Positions 1-10,542 of a DNA stretch of 64,000 nt are shown in pieces (the first letter of the stretch is position 1; each line of letters starts with the position of its first letter). A program made the translations under genes and the position numbers. A model generated the notes under the pieces. The model saw nothing but the letters and a program-made list of their open reading frames with translations, searched no databases and was not told where the DNA came from. Origin of the DNA: Aotearoamyces nothofagi (lineage: Eukaryota > Ascomycota > Leotiomycetes > Leotiales > Tympanidaceae); the NCBI GenBank assembly GCA_015345905.1, contig JADDTR010000003.1:62001-126000 (forward strand), in the 5' to 3' direction.

Positions 1-581
1 CATACAGAACATACAGAACGTGGTAGATAGATACTGTACCCACCAGCCGTAGGTGCAGTACGTACCTGCGCCGCTTGCCGCACTTGCTGCACTTGCAACG
101 CGCCTGGGCATGTCCGGCCTGCCCTGAGTCCCCGCCGACCCGCCTGGGCACCCAAGCTGCCTATGACCCTATGACCCTATCCCTATGACCCTATCCCTAT
201 CCCTATCCCTATCCCGTCCTGCACGCCAGCGTCCCGTCCCATCAGATCCAGCGCGAGTCCCGCCATTTCCCATCCAACCAAGGCCTTCTAGAAGAACCCG
301 CCCGAGCCCTGAAATGACCCCGAAAGACACCACGGCGTGTCCACTGTCGACGACCCTCCTGCCCACTGCCCGCTGCCCGCTGCCCACCCAGCACCCGGCC
401 TGCCCGCTCCTGCTGTCCTGTCCGTCTGTCGCCTGCCAGCGCCTGCCAGCGCCTGCACTCGGAAAATAGAAGGGAGAAACGCAGAGTGCCCTGTGCTGCG
501 ACGGCACACTGCGTCATGCTCCTGGAATGGCCGCCGCGAGCACATCTCCAGGTACGCGCCCAACCGCGTGTATTCCTCTCC

Positions 582-629
582 AAAGCAGCAGTCTTCCAAA
601 GCAGCAGTCTTCCAAAGCAGCAGTCTTCC
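582..629. repeat. 16-bp minisatellite, three perfect copies
   Basis: The unit AAAGCAGCAGTCTTCC is repeated three times without mismatch at 582-597, 598-613 and 614-629. The unit length is not a multiple of three and no gene overlaps it. Confidence 0.9.
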
Positions 630-683
630 AGAAGGCCGGCTGCAGTCGCAGCTGCTTCGCACCAGAGGTCCTGTGCAGCCAGT

Positions 684-722
684 GCAGCACAGCACAGCAC
701 AGCACAGCACAGCACAGCACAG
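684..722. repeat. CAGCA pentanucleotide microsatellite
   Basis: About seven consecutive pentamer units lie in non-coding sequence upstream of the first gene. A second run, of CGTCGC hexamers, follows at about 778-803. Confidence 0.85.
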
Positions 723-1280
723 TAGCTGCGTGCAGGCCAGGGCGCCCGTCACCCGGCGTCACCGGGGCCGCACCTACCGTCGCCGTCGCCGTCGCCGTCG
801 CCGCCTGCCCGTAAGCATTCCAGCGGTGTGCAGAGGCTGCGCTGCTCCAAATTGCCCCTGCACGTCGATCGATCTAGCATTCGATCCACCTGCAGGCGCT
901 GCTCGCTCCGCGCTCCTGCTGCTTCTCTGCATGAGCACCTGCGCACCGTCTGGCACTTGGCCAAATCCTCGGCCGGACAGCTCTCCCTTCTTTTTTCTAC
1001 AAAGCCTGCCCCCCCTATCAACTCTGTGAAGCTGCCGTGCATTCTTGACCGGCAACGGCCAGACCAACTCTTGCTGCACACCGCGGCATCCATCGTCCCC
1101 TTCGTCCTGCGCTCTGCTCTCCTGTTCCGTCGGCACTTTGGCTCGTCGTATGCGCCGCGAACCTCCTGCTCAGTGCTTGACCGTCGGCGACCCCCTGACG
1201 AGTTCACGCTTCTACCAGCGGGAGACGGCTGCATCACCTAGTTGACACCGCTCGCCAGGGTTGGTTGTCTGGCCGGCGAG

Positions 1281-2629
1281 ATGGCTGACGCAGAGAAGCC
1301 GGCGGTGTTGATCATTGGAGGCCTGGGCTATATTGGCCGCTGGGTGGCTCTGCACATTGAGACCAACAGTCTCGCATCCGAGGTGCGGCTTGTCGACAAA
1401 GTCCTGCCGCAGCTGGCATGGCTCGCCCCGGAATTTAAAGAGGCATGCTCGCAGGACAAGTTTATGCAGGCTGATGCGTCGAGAGAGCGTAAGTCCTTTG
1501 CCACCATCCCTGGCAATTAGATATGTGACTGATCAGTTTTTAAACAGAGTCGCTGCAGAAAATATTCGACCGCGCGAACGGGAAACAGTGGGATTACGTC
1601 TTCAACTGTGGAGGTGAGACGCGATATTCGCAAGAAGATGAAGTCTATAAGCTTCGGTCGCTGGCGCTGTCAGTGGCAGTAGGCAAGGAGGCAGCAAAAC
1701 GAGGCGTCAAGTCCTTTGTGGAGCTCAGTACTGGCATGGTTTATAAGCCTGATTCGGTGCCGAGGAAAGAGGGAGACAAGATCAAGCCTGTGTTAAGGCT
1801 GGCCCAGTATAGGTTTCAGGCTGAGGAAGAGCTGGCAAAGATAAAGGGGTGAGTGATGCTTTCATTTCGAGGCCTGCCTACAATGCCTTCTGGTTGGGTG
1901 GGGGCTTCTATCAAGAATAACCAACAGATCAAATCAGCGTTGAGCTCAAATGCTTCTTTTCCTAGAAAGACTCTATTCTCGCAGAGTATCTGACTGGCTT
2001 GCAGGCTTAATTTGGTCATCTTTCGGCTGGCAAACGTCTACGGCGAGTATTGCCATAAATATGTTGCTACTGCTCTTTGTTTGGCCCGAGTTTATCAGCA
2101 CCTGGGCCAGGAGTTGAAGTGGCTCTGGAGCAAGGATCTACGAGTGAACACTGTACATATCACTGACGTCACTCGAGCGGTTTGGGCCGCTGCAGAATGG
2201 CAAAGCCATGGCCAGGAAGGCTGGGATGTTGCTGCGTTTGGGCCCACACCAATCTTCAATATTGTCGATGAAGGTGATACATCGCAAGGAACCATAGCCT
2301 CAATCATCGGCGACATCTTCAAGATTCAGACAGGGTTCCAAGGACAGTTGATTTCTACATTTGCGAGGATGAACTTGGATAGCGTAGTGGAAGATCTTAA
2401 TGAAGAGTCTCTGGGACCGTGGGCCGAAATTTTGACCGAAGCCAAGATCACCAGGCCGGGACCTCTGAGCCCTTTTATGGAAAAGGAGCTCCTGAAAGAT
2501 ACGGATCTCAGCTTGGACGGTAATAGGTTTCAAAAGGTGGTGGGCTTCAAGTATCTCAAGCCGCAGATTACGAGAGAGGAGGTTCAGAGGCTCATTGATA
2601 GCTTCAAGAGGATGAACTGGTGGCCATGA
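1281..2629 (+). CDS. Atypical NAD-dependent epimerase/dehydratase (extended SDR)
   Basis: Three exons (1281-1488, 1548-1848, 2005-2629) give 377 residues; introns are 59 and 156 nt. The N-terminus carries a Rossmann nucleotide-binding motif, GGLGYIGRW (about residues 11-19), after a beta strand (AVLIIGG). Further on are VFNCGGETRY, a serine strand VELSTGMVY and a second conserved block, VIFRLANVYG, as in extended SDR epimerases. The usual YxxxK catalytic pair is not evident: the tyrosine in AQYRFQAEEE is followed four residues on by alanine. It may therefore be an atypical SDR or a non-catalytic NAD-binding protein. The start is the first ATG in frame with the glycine motif, and the C-terminus is intact. 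Substrate unknown. No functional partner is visible next to it. Confidence 0.85.
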
Positions 2630-3717
2630 TTGCAGATGGCCTCCGATGGTGAGGAGGGGTCGAAATTGTACGATCGGATCGCCTGACGTTGCTTACATTT
2701 ATTCGGAAGAGCATTGCTACCTGGCGCAGGGGATGGCTGAGAACGAATTACGATGCGTGGCAAACAGATGACACGACGACTTGTCTTTTTAATTTTCATT
2801 TTATTGCATTGCGATGGGCTTTAGGACATGTACTATACAGCATGACTTGTTATTCAATAGCATGATAGAAGGAGGGAAAGAAGAGAGAAGAAGGATCATA
2901 CATAATATTAATGGGTTCCCAATACTCGATATCCCACGACGACGACGATGAGGTACGTACGCACCTGGCTCGCAATGGCCGAGATTATCTAGCCGAGGGA
3001 GCATTGCTTATCGCAGGACAAGAACAATGCAATTGATCTGCGGCCCAAGATAAGCGCGAAGCTCCAAGCCCACTGTGCAGGAAACATGTGAATTTCTGGC
3101 GTGCGAATCAGGCTGTGACGAGATTGCTGGATCAGGCGGGCAGGCAGGCCGCAGGCACAAGGGGGGGGGAAGAGCGAGTGAGATGCCCCGCATTTAGGCT
3201 TTCGGCATCACAGGTCAGGAAGGTTCGTTTCGTTGCAGTTATATATGGGCTGGGCAGCTGCTAGCGGCACGGTACCTCGGGCCAGTGGCTTTCGGCTGAG
3301 GGCGCTTGCGGGATGCGCGACTGTGTTGTGTTGTACTTGTACCTTGTACCTTGGCCGGGTATTTGCTTTTATATATAGGTATAGGTATATAGGTATATAT
3401 ATAGAGAGAGAGAGAGAGAGATAATAATAATCCCATCCCGTGGATCGAGATTTTGTCGCCTCTGCACAGCTGTATCTAAGATATATATATATATATGCGC
3501 GCTCTTATCGCACGGTTGGGCGACCTGGCTGTTGTTGAGGCGCGATAGCGATATCGTATCGTATCGACGCACCATCTATCCTCTCCGTCGGGCCAACAAA
3601 TCATCCCGCAACGGGCTCCGCGGCGCTAGATCTGAGACACAGCAGAAGGACAAGAAGCAGAAGCAGAAGAAGAAGAAGAGAAGAGAAGAGAAGAGAGAGA
3701 AAGAAAGAATCGAAAAG
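2630..3717. other. Intergenic region with AT and AG microsatellites
   Basis: No gene supported. It contains the 3' flank of the epimerase, a GACGAC run near 2938, a TATAGG/TATA tract at 3370-3402 running into an AG-dinucleotide tract at about 3402-3420, and a TA tract at about 3480-3497. The last 100 bases before the ATG at 3718 are an A/G-rich leader (AAGAAG/AGAGAAG), probably the 5' UTR of the next gene. Confidence 0.7.
3370..3420. repeat. TATAGG / (AG)n compound microsatellite
   Basis: A TATA/TATAGG tract runs directly into about nine AG dinucleotides, then ATAATAATAA. It lies about 300 bp upstream of the lipocalin-like gene. Confidence 0.85.
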
Positions 3718-4352
3718 ATGGCGGCGCCTCCAGAAGTGAATTTGAACCATCTGACTGGGAAATGGGTCATGGTAAATAAGTCATCCCCCCGGGGCACATG
3801 TGCGTCCTCAAGACGTACGGGCCGGCAGGCCGCTGACGAGCAGCCTAGGACAAAGCCCTCTCGGACGACACGGACGCGGTGCTGGCGCTGCAGGGCGTCA
3901 GCTGGGTCAAGCGCAGGGCCATCGCGTGGGCGACCATCACGCTGGCCGTCGACGAGTACGCGGGCGGCGACGGGGCGACGCACATCGACATCGAGCAGAC
4001 GGCCACGGGCGGCATCCGCGGCTCCACCGAGCTGCGCACGCTGGACTGGGCCGAGCGCGCGCACCGCGACGACACCTTCGGCAGCGTCCGGGGCAGGAGC
4101 CGCTGGGTCGCGCCCGGCCGCGCCGACTGGGCCGCGCTGGACCCCTTCCTGGCCGAGGGCTGGCTGGAGGAGGGCGAGGAGCACGTGCAGAGCCTGGTGC
4201 TGAACGTGGACCCGGGCGGCGGCTGGACGGCGGAGCAGGTCTGGGGGTTCGCAGACGTGGGCGGGAAGCGGTTTCATGCGAGGCGGGTCGTGGTGAAGAA
4301 GGGGAGCAAGGTGCTGAAGGTGAGGCTGGTCTATGACTGGCAGGGGAAGTAG
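3718..4352 (+). CDS. Small lipocalin-like fungal protein
   Basis: Two exons (3718-3771 and 3849-4352) separated by a 77-nt phase-0 intron give 185 residues. The N-terminus reads NLNHLTGKWVM, joined by splicing to DKALSDDTDAVLALQGVSW. The GKW near the start, followed by predicted beta strands (AIAWATITLAVDEY, THIDIEQTATGGI, FHARRVVVKKGS, LKVRLVYDW), resembles the lipocalin-like fungal family often labelled 'LipA and NB-ARC domain protein' (recognised from memory). There is no signal peptide and no NB-ARC segment. Exon 2 is very G+C-rich compared with its neighbours. A longer alternative frame runs across the same DNA but shows no domain. A ligand-binding role is an inference; no ligand is indicated. 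It is convergent with CAP2, 166 bp away. Confidence 0.8.
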
Positions 4353-4518
4353 ACGGGGCGAGGTCACGGCGCGGGTTTTATTCTGGGGATGGGTCTGGAA
4401 GGCACGGGTATCTAATAGCTGCGACGAGGAGAGGTGGAGGTGGCTTCCTGGTAAGGATGGGCTGAACGCTACGCTTGTTTCTTCTATGCTTAAATGGCTG
4501 CACCGCTAGATCGTCCTG

Positions 4519-5480
4519 CTACCGCTTCATCGAATTGATCATCTCTTGGTGCGTCGCTTTATCCTTGTTTGCCTCTGTCAATGGTGCCAGGCTTCTCAGG
4601 TCTCCTACGACGTCCTTTGCCTTGCCGAAATACACCTCCTGTAACAGATTTCGCATCTTGAGTTCCATGTCTTCGACTAGCTTGCCGATGTTGGCGATGT
4701 GCGACGAGTCGTCGTCAACGGGGAGATCGCTTTCGATTTGCCGTGTCATGTTTCCGCTGAGATCCATATCGCCCAGACTGTCGTTGCCGGTGGAGAGGTG
4801 GAGAATGACGGTGCTGGTGAGCTTGTAGTGGGCTGTACGTGCTCGGTCGATGGCTTCGAAAACGTGGATCGAGTCCCAGCTACCTTGGCTCTTCCCGGAA
4901 TCTGGAGCGACTATACAGCGTCTATTAGCAGCTGATAATATCTAATATGTAAAAGCACAATGAAGCATACCTTTCTTCAATAACACCACACCAGCGAACC
5001 CGTCATCAAGGTTCCAGAAGTACACGCTACTGACGCCTCCTTCGTAGTACAGATCCCGGTACACATCAAATGCTTCATTGGCCTTGATTTCCATTGTTCT
5101 CAATTTTTCACTGGGTACTGCACCTTCGCCAGCACCTTCATTTCCGGCATCACCAACCCCTCCCTCGCCGCCCTGCTCAATTGCTGGCTCGAACTCTCCT
5201 GACCACGGGGAGCGGTATGAGTCGCCGTCACGGTTGTAATCACAGAGCAGGTAGTCGCGGCCTGTTTTACCGCATCGCCGGATTGTGAGTGGCTGGTCAA
5301 CAGAGGACAGGAGGTCCTCGGTGAGATCAGGTACGAGGTCGATTAGGGATTGGAGATGTGTAGCAGTGTGTTTGGGATCAAGGCGGCGCAAGAGGTCCCT
5401 GATAAGTTATTAGGCCGGCAACAGGTCTAGTGCCAGGTGGCAACTTACAGCGCACTATCGAAAGGATCAACGTCTGCCAT
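4519..5480 (-). CDS. CAP2: F-actin-capping protein subunit beta
   Basis: Three exons on the minus strand (5480-5449, 5398-4971, 4910-4519) give 283 residues, normal for the family. The first splice joins [11 protein letters not shown] to DLLRRLDPK, matching the conserved N-terminus of capping protein beta. Other hallmarks are [13 protein letters not shown], the [18 protein letters not shown] block, [15 protein letters not shown] and [10 protein letters not shown] with AHYKLTSTV. With the alpha subunit it forms the heterodimer that caps barbed ends of actin filaments at cortical patches. The segment at about residues 87-110 is acidic and glycine-rich ([18 protein letters not shown]), a likely flexible insertion. 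Introns are 50 and 60 nt. The gene is divergent from MPH1, with 219 bp between the two ATGs. Confidence 0.96.
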
Positions 5481-5699
5481 GGTCGTGAGTGTAAGGAAAT
5501 CTCCTGTCCGTTGCTAGAGCTGTAGTAGCTTAGAGGGGTCTTTGTTCTGTTGTCAGGCCGCGGAAGCGGGTGCGGGACTAGCGTGGAACTTTATCTCGAG
5601 ACAATCAATAATTAACTAGTGCCGTACAATCGCGTCTCCCCAGACGAGAACGCGTCCCAGCGTATTTCCAGAGCATGTAACTGACGACAGACGGCGACT
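5481..5699. promoter_or_regulatory. Shared divergent promoter CAP2/MPH1
   Basis: Only 219 bp separate the start codons of CAP2 (minus strand) and MPH1 (plus strand), so both promoters and 5' UTRs must lie here or overlap. I see no clear TATA box. Shared use is inferred from spacing. Confidence 0.6.
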
Positions 5700-8600
5700 A
5701 TGAGTAGCGACGGGGAGGAATATGGCGATTTCGAAGACGAGGTCTTGCTAGAAGCTCTTAGCCAGGATTCACAACCCCTTCCACCACCTCGATCGTCCTC
5801 CAGGCCTTCCAAACGCCACCGAGTCTGTGATACTTCGGACGATGGCGACTCTATTGAAGACTTTGTCGTCGATAGCGACGAGGATAGAGGGAATGCGAGG
5901 AAGAGAAAAAGACCCCCCTCTTCCGTTGATGAGGAGTTGATCGAGGATGATGAGGAGGAGAAGAAGAGGAAGAAGTCGAAATACAAGATTCATATTCCCC
6001 GGAATCACGACATTCCGGCGACAAGAGTCCAGTATGGCACGCAGCTGCCTACGAACCCGGATTCGAGCCCTTATCGTATAAGAGGAGCTGTGTGGAAATT
6101 GCCAAGGAAGACTGCTGAGAATCCGGTGGTATGCAAGCTTTCATTTTCATCTATGCAAGCAGGAGTAATGAGCATTCTATTATCCATTACCATGTCGCTC
6201 TTCGACAGTCTCCAGGCAATCAATCATTCTGTCTATACTGGCTAGTCATAGGGCATGTAATTCTTTGCTCACTCCTGAAGTTGCCAATCTATCTATGGCT
6301 TTCAGAGGTTGACGTTAAATGCAGGTACAAACGCCACAGTCTACGTCAGCTGCGAAACCCAGACCTCCAGAGAACAATACCATTACTGCGGGGCCGTCCG
6401 ATAGCATTGGCTTTCAGCAGATTGATCTTTCGGAAGAACTCGCTGACCTACCCTCCGATGCCTTTTCTTCTTCTCCAGAAACTGCCGCATTACCACCCTC
6501 GTCACTGGAGATAACCAGCTCTCAAGCTCGGAAACGTCTTGTAGCACCACAAACTGGCCTTCGACAGACAACACTCTTTGGCGGCCGAGCTCCAGTAGGA
6601 GTGCCGACTTCTTCGCAAGTGAGTAAAGTGCGGAATTATCGCGTTGATATGGTACCCGAGGCACCAACACACCACACTTTGGACCTTGAAGCCTTGAAAA
6701 CTTGGGTTTATCCTACCAACTTAGGTGCCATACGAGACTATCAGTACTCAATCGTCAAGAATGGGCTGTTTAGTAACATCTTGGTTGCGCTTCCAACTGG
6801 TCTCGGAAAGACATTCATAGCAGCTACAATGATGCTCAACTTCTTCCGATGGACTAAGGATGCCAAGATTGTCTTTATGGCGCCGACAAAGCCTCTGGTG
6901 GCCCAGCAAGTTGATGCCTGCTTCAACATTGCCGGCATACCAAGGTCCGTTACCACATTGCTTACTGGTGAAATTCCCCCAGCTGTAAGAGCAGAAGAGT
7001 GGGCACAAAAACGCGTCTTCTTCATGACACCCCAGACCTTAGAGAACGATCTGAGTTCAGGCATTGCAGATCCGAAAAAGATAGTACTCTTAGTAGTGGA
7101 TGAAGCCCATCGAGCGAAAGGCAATTACTCCTATGTCAAGGTTATTTCCTTCATGCGAAGATTCAGCAAGAGTTTCCGAATATTGGCTTTGACAGCTACT
7201 CCTGGCTCTACGGTAGAAGCTGTGCAAGAGGTCATCGACGGGCTTGAAATATCAAAGGTTGAAATCCGCACTGAAGAATCCATCGACATACAACAGTTTG
7301 TGCACCATCGGAGGATTGAACAGATACTTCTTGACCCATCAGATGAGATGATCATGATCAAAGATTTATTTTCAAAGGCACTTCAGCCTCTTGTTGATCT
7401 GATATGTGGTCAAAATGCATACTATAACAAAGATCCGATGGCCTTGACAGCCTTTGGCCTAATGCAGGCTCAGAAACGTTGGTTTGCCGATGCCGGCAGA
7501 CGAGCAAACCCAGGACTCAAAGGCATGATGATGGGACTATTTAGTATTCTGACAAGTGTTGCTCATGGCATTAAGCTCCTCAACTACCATGGTATCGGTC
7601 CCTTCTACGACACAGTAAAGAGGTTAAGGGACGGGGTCGAGCAGCAACAGGGCAAGAAAAAGCCAAGCAAATACCGGAAACAAATCAACGACAATGAAAA
7701 TTTCAAGAAAATGATGGACTATATCCAGGCGTGGATCAACAAAGATGACTTTGTTGGACATCCGAAGTTAACATATCTATGCGATACCGTTCTAAACCAC
7801 TTTCTTGATGCGGGCGAAGGAAGATTACCTGATGGAGCACCACCTTCCGGCACCCGAGTCATCGTATTCTCGGAATACCGTGATAGTGCTGAAGACATCG
7901 CCCGCGTCCTCAATAGGCACGGTCCCATGATCAGAGCTTCTGTATTTGTTGGACAAGCAGATTCAGAACGTTCCAAGGGAATGAATCAGGCAATGCAATC
8001 AGAGACCATCCGCAAGTTCAAGGATGGTATTTTCAACGTCATCGTAGCCACCTCGATAGGAGAGGAAGGATTGGATATTGGGCAGGTCGATCTTATTGTG
8101 TGCTACGATGCTTCCGCGTCGCCTATTCGGATGCTACAGAGAATGGGACGGACAGGTAGAAAAAGAGCAGGTAACATCGTCTTGTTGCTCATGCGTGGCA
8201 AGGAGGCAGATTCGTTTGGTAAAGCGAAAGACAATTACGAACAGATGCAGAAGATGATTAGTGATGGTACGCGCTTCAACTTTCGGCATGACATGTCAGT
8301 GAGGATTATACCAAAAGAAATTGTACCGGTTGTGGACAAGAGACATATTGAAATCCCTATTGAGAATACTCAAGATCCATCTCTCCCTGAGCCTAAGCGG
8401 AATTCTTCAAAGCCAAAGAAGAAGCCTCCGAAGAAGTTTCATATGCCTGATGGTGTTGATACTGGTTTTCGGAAGGCTTCTAAGCTAGGAAAGAACGCTG
8501 TGCGCTCAGATGAAGATGCCGAGTAAGTCGAATAGTCCCATTTTAGATAACAACAATCACTAACAACGTCAGGAATGTTATCTCGGAATTGTCTGAAGAG

Positions 8601-9392
8601 CAATTGATGCCAGTTCCAGCCCTAGAACGCGTCCTTCTTGCTGATAAAGAGTTGGAAGAGTTAGAAAGACAATATCAGAATGTTCACGGGGATGACCTTC
8701 AGGAGGTTAGCATACCTGAACTTACCAATCAGCCAATCTCACAGCGATCTCTACGTCCCACGAAACTTGTGCGACATGGGCTACGTACAAAACGATTCGT
8801 GAAATTAATCCGAAAGATGGGCAATATAACCGAGGAGACCACGAACAGGTGGCGAGAAATTTATGATGATAAGGGATCTCTAGATGCAGGAGAGGTCTCT
8901 CTGTACACCTCTACGATTGTATCACAAACTCCATCACCTCCTCCTTCGCTAGCGCTACCTGAAGATAATTCGGAGTCCGATCCATCACCTCCAAGGAGGT
9001 CAACTATCCGTCAACCTCGCAAAAGCCAACGACAAAAACCGGCATTCCCAATCTCCGATGATGAAAGCGAGATAAGCATCCGCTCCGAAGACGACGAAGA
9101 TGATGATCTAGAGGGGTTTGTTGTCCGAGACGACGATCCATCGGGCAGACGAAGGCCCACCTCAACTCGATCTTCCTCGCCTCTCAACACCCCTGCCAAG
9201 CCAAAGCTCTTCTTTGAGCCAACACAGTTCACTGCTACACAAGAAACGAACGATGACGAGGATATGCCAGACATAGGAGATTTGGTGAAACCCGCTCAGC
9301 GATCACAGCCACCGCTGCACCTTGATGACAGCGTTCGCCATGTCAATCAACGAAAGAGGAGACGGGTCGTAGTGGATGACAGTGATGAATAA
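5700..9392 (+). CDS. mph1: ATP-dependent DNA helicase, FANCM/MPH1 family
   Basis: Three exons (5700-6128, 6325-8522, 8573-9392) give 1148 residues, in the usual range for filamentous fungi. The acidic/basic N-terminus is disordered. The SF2 helicase core starts with the Q-motif-like [12 protein letters not shown], then Walker A LPTGLGKT (K305), [10 protein letters not shown], the DEAH box VVDEAH (402-405) and LTATPGS. The family's helical insertion follows. The second RecA domain carries [26 protein letters not shown] and QRMGRTGRK. The C-terminus is acidic with basic patches ([11 protein letters not shown]), likely nuclear. The family unwinds D-loops and reverses stalled forks, limiting crossovers during DNA repair. 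Intron 1 (196 nt) is long for this locus; intron 2 is 50 nt. Both exon joins keep frame, and no break is visible. Confidence 0.97.
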
Positions 9393-10426
9393 GTCCAGTT
9401 TTTTTTCTTTTTGTTTTTGTTTGCACAGCGTTGGCGTTCCGGCGGGATGCGGCTCGGGGATTTCATGGCGTATATAGAATGAATATGTATGTAGCGATAG
9501 GGTGGCCATGCCGCCTACTCAATACGAAATAAGAGGCAGCGGATTGTTGTGTGCACAGATCCCCTTCTTTACTGTTCTAATCCATGGCTGATCGTGGCTG
9601 CTGGCATCCCCGGCTATGCTTTCTTGAGACGGCCCGCCTGCCAACCCCTCTCGCCTCCCCCCTCATCCAGTAGCTTGCGGCCTCTGCTGTGCAGGTATCC
9701 CACATCTCCCCTTTGCAAAAAGGACTGTTGGGGCCGCAGAGAATATAGCGAGACGGGAAGAATGATATAGAGCGGGTTGGGATAGGAGATGGGGTGGGGG
9801 TCGTGGTTAGCAGGCATATATATATATACATACACATACACAGTACACAGTACAGCAGCAGCAGAAGGAACATCTCATATATATATATACTCAAGCTACG
9901 CACGCTTACATACTGCAATACATATTATATGCACACATCGTCCATGATCCCATCCCACGCAGGCCTCGGCGGCCCGGTCCTCCTCCGCCGGCGTCTTCTA
10001 TCTTCCGCTGCGACGGGCAGGAGACGAGGAGAAATCGTCGGGGGGGGGGGGCTGGAACGGGGCTGGTGCTGGTGTGGGGTCTGTGCTGGCGAGGATGGGG
10101 ATGGGGATGGGGATGGGATCTGGTATCGCTGGTTGGCAGGTTGTGAAGAGGGACGGGGAACATCGGGCTGTTGGTGACGGTCGAGGTATATATGTGGTCA
10201 GCGGGGGGTTTTTTTATTCATATATATAACCTGTTCGTAGGGAGGGGTCGAGGGGGGGGGAGGCCGGGAGCGAGGTAGAGAGAGACATCTTGGAGGAAGC
10301 TCGGTGTGAGCGGGAGCAAAGAAGCTGTCAGAGGAAGGAGAGGAAACGACGGGAAAGGGGGTTGGTTTGGTGCCTGTCTTGATGTTTTGGGGGCTGGCGT
10401 GACTCGGGGTATGTGATACTGTTGGC
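9393..10426. other. 3' flank of MPH1 and start of gene-free block
   Basis: No gene supported. It contains a T-rich stretch just after the MPH1 stop (9401-9422), AT dinucleotide tracts near 9818-9832 and 9876-9890, a run of about ten G near 10039, a GGGGAT hexamer tract near 10094-10118 and purine-rich sequence at 10230-10370. Confidence 0.65.
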
Positions 10427-10542
10427 GGAGCTCGCGCATAGATCACAGGCGTCGCGCTTCGCTCGATATCAGCGTGATATGGATGGAGCTCGCGCATAGA
10501 TCACTGGCGTCGCGCTTCGCTCGATATCAGCGTGATATGGAT
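10427..10542. repeat. 58-bp tandem duplication, one mismatch
   Basis: Two head-to-tail copies at 10427-10484 and 10485-10542 begin GGAGCTCGCGCATAGATCAC and end GTGATATGGAT. They differ at a single base (A versus T after the shared GATCAC). Each copy contains a small inverted repeat, ATATCA-GCG-TGATAT. Near-identity suggests a recent duplication. It overlaps no supported gene. Confidence 0.95.

Larger units (their letters stand above)
1..1280. other. Gene-free, repeat-rich 5' flank of the first gene
   Basis: No supported gene. The stretch is C-rich on the plus strand and holds several unrelated short tandem repeats: a CCCTAT/CCCTATGA tract at 160-214, three exact 16-bp units at 582-629, a CAGCA pentamer run at about 684-722 and a CGTCGC run at about 778-803. 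Several overlapping open frames exist on both strands, but they are repeat-derived and show no domain. The last 200 bases are pyrimidine-rich and lead into the ATG at 1281, so they probably include its promoter and 5' UTR (inference). Confidence 0.7.

Noticed and set aside
160-214. CCCTAT/CCCTATGA repeats that might be telomeric
   Set aside because: The fungal telomere unit is CCCTAA/TTAGGG; here the unit is CCCTAT with GA insertions, the tract is short, and ordinary sequence lies on both sides. It is a microsatellite.
3532-4203. 223-codon frame across the lipocalin-like gene
   Set aside because: It is an alternative reading of the leader and exon 2 (Arg/Ser-rich). The spliced frame gives the conserved GKWVM and LSDDTDAVLALQGVSW blocks.
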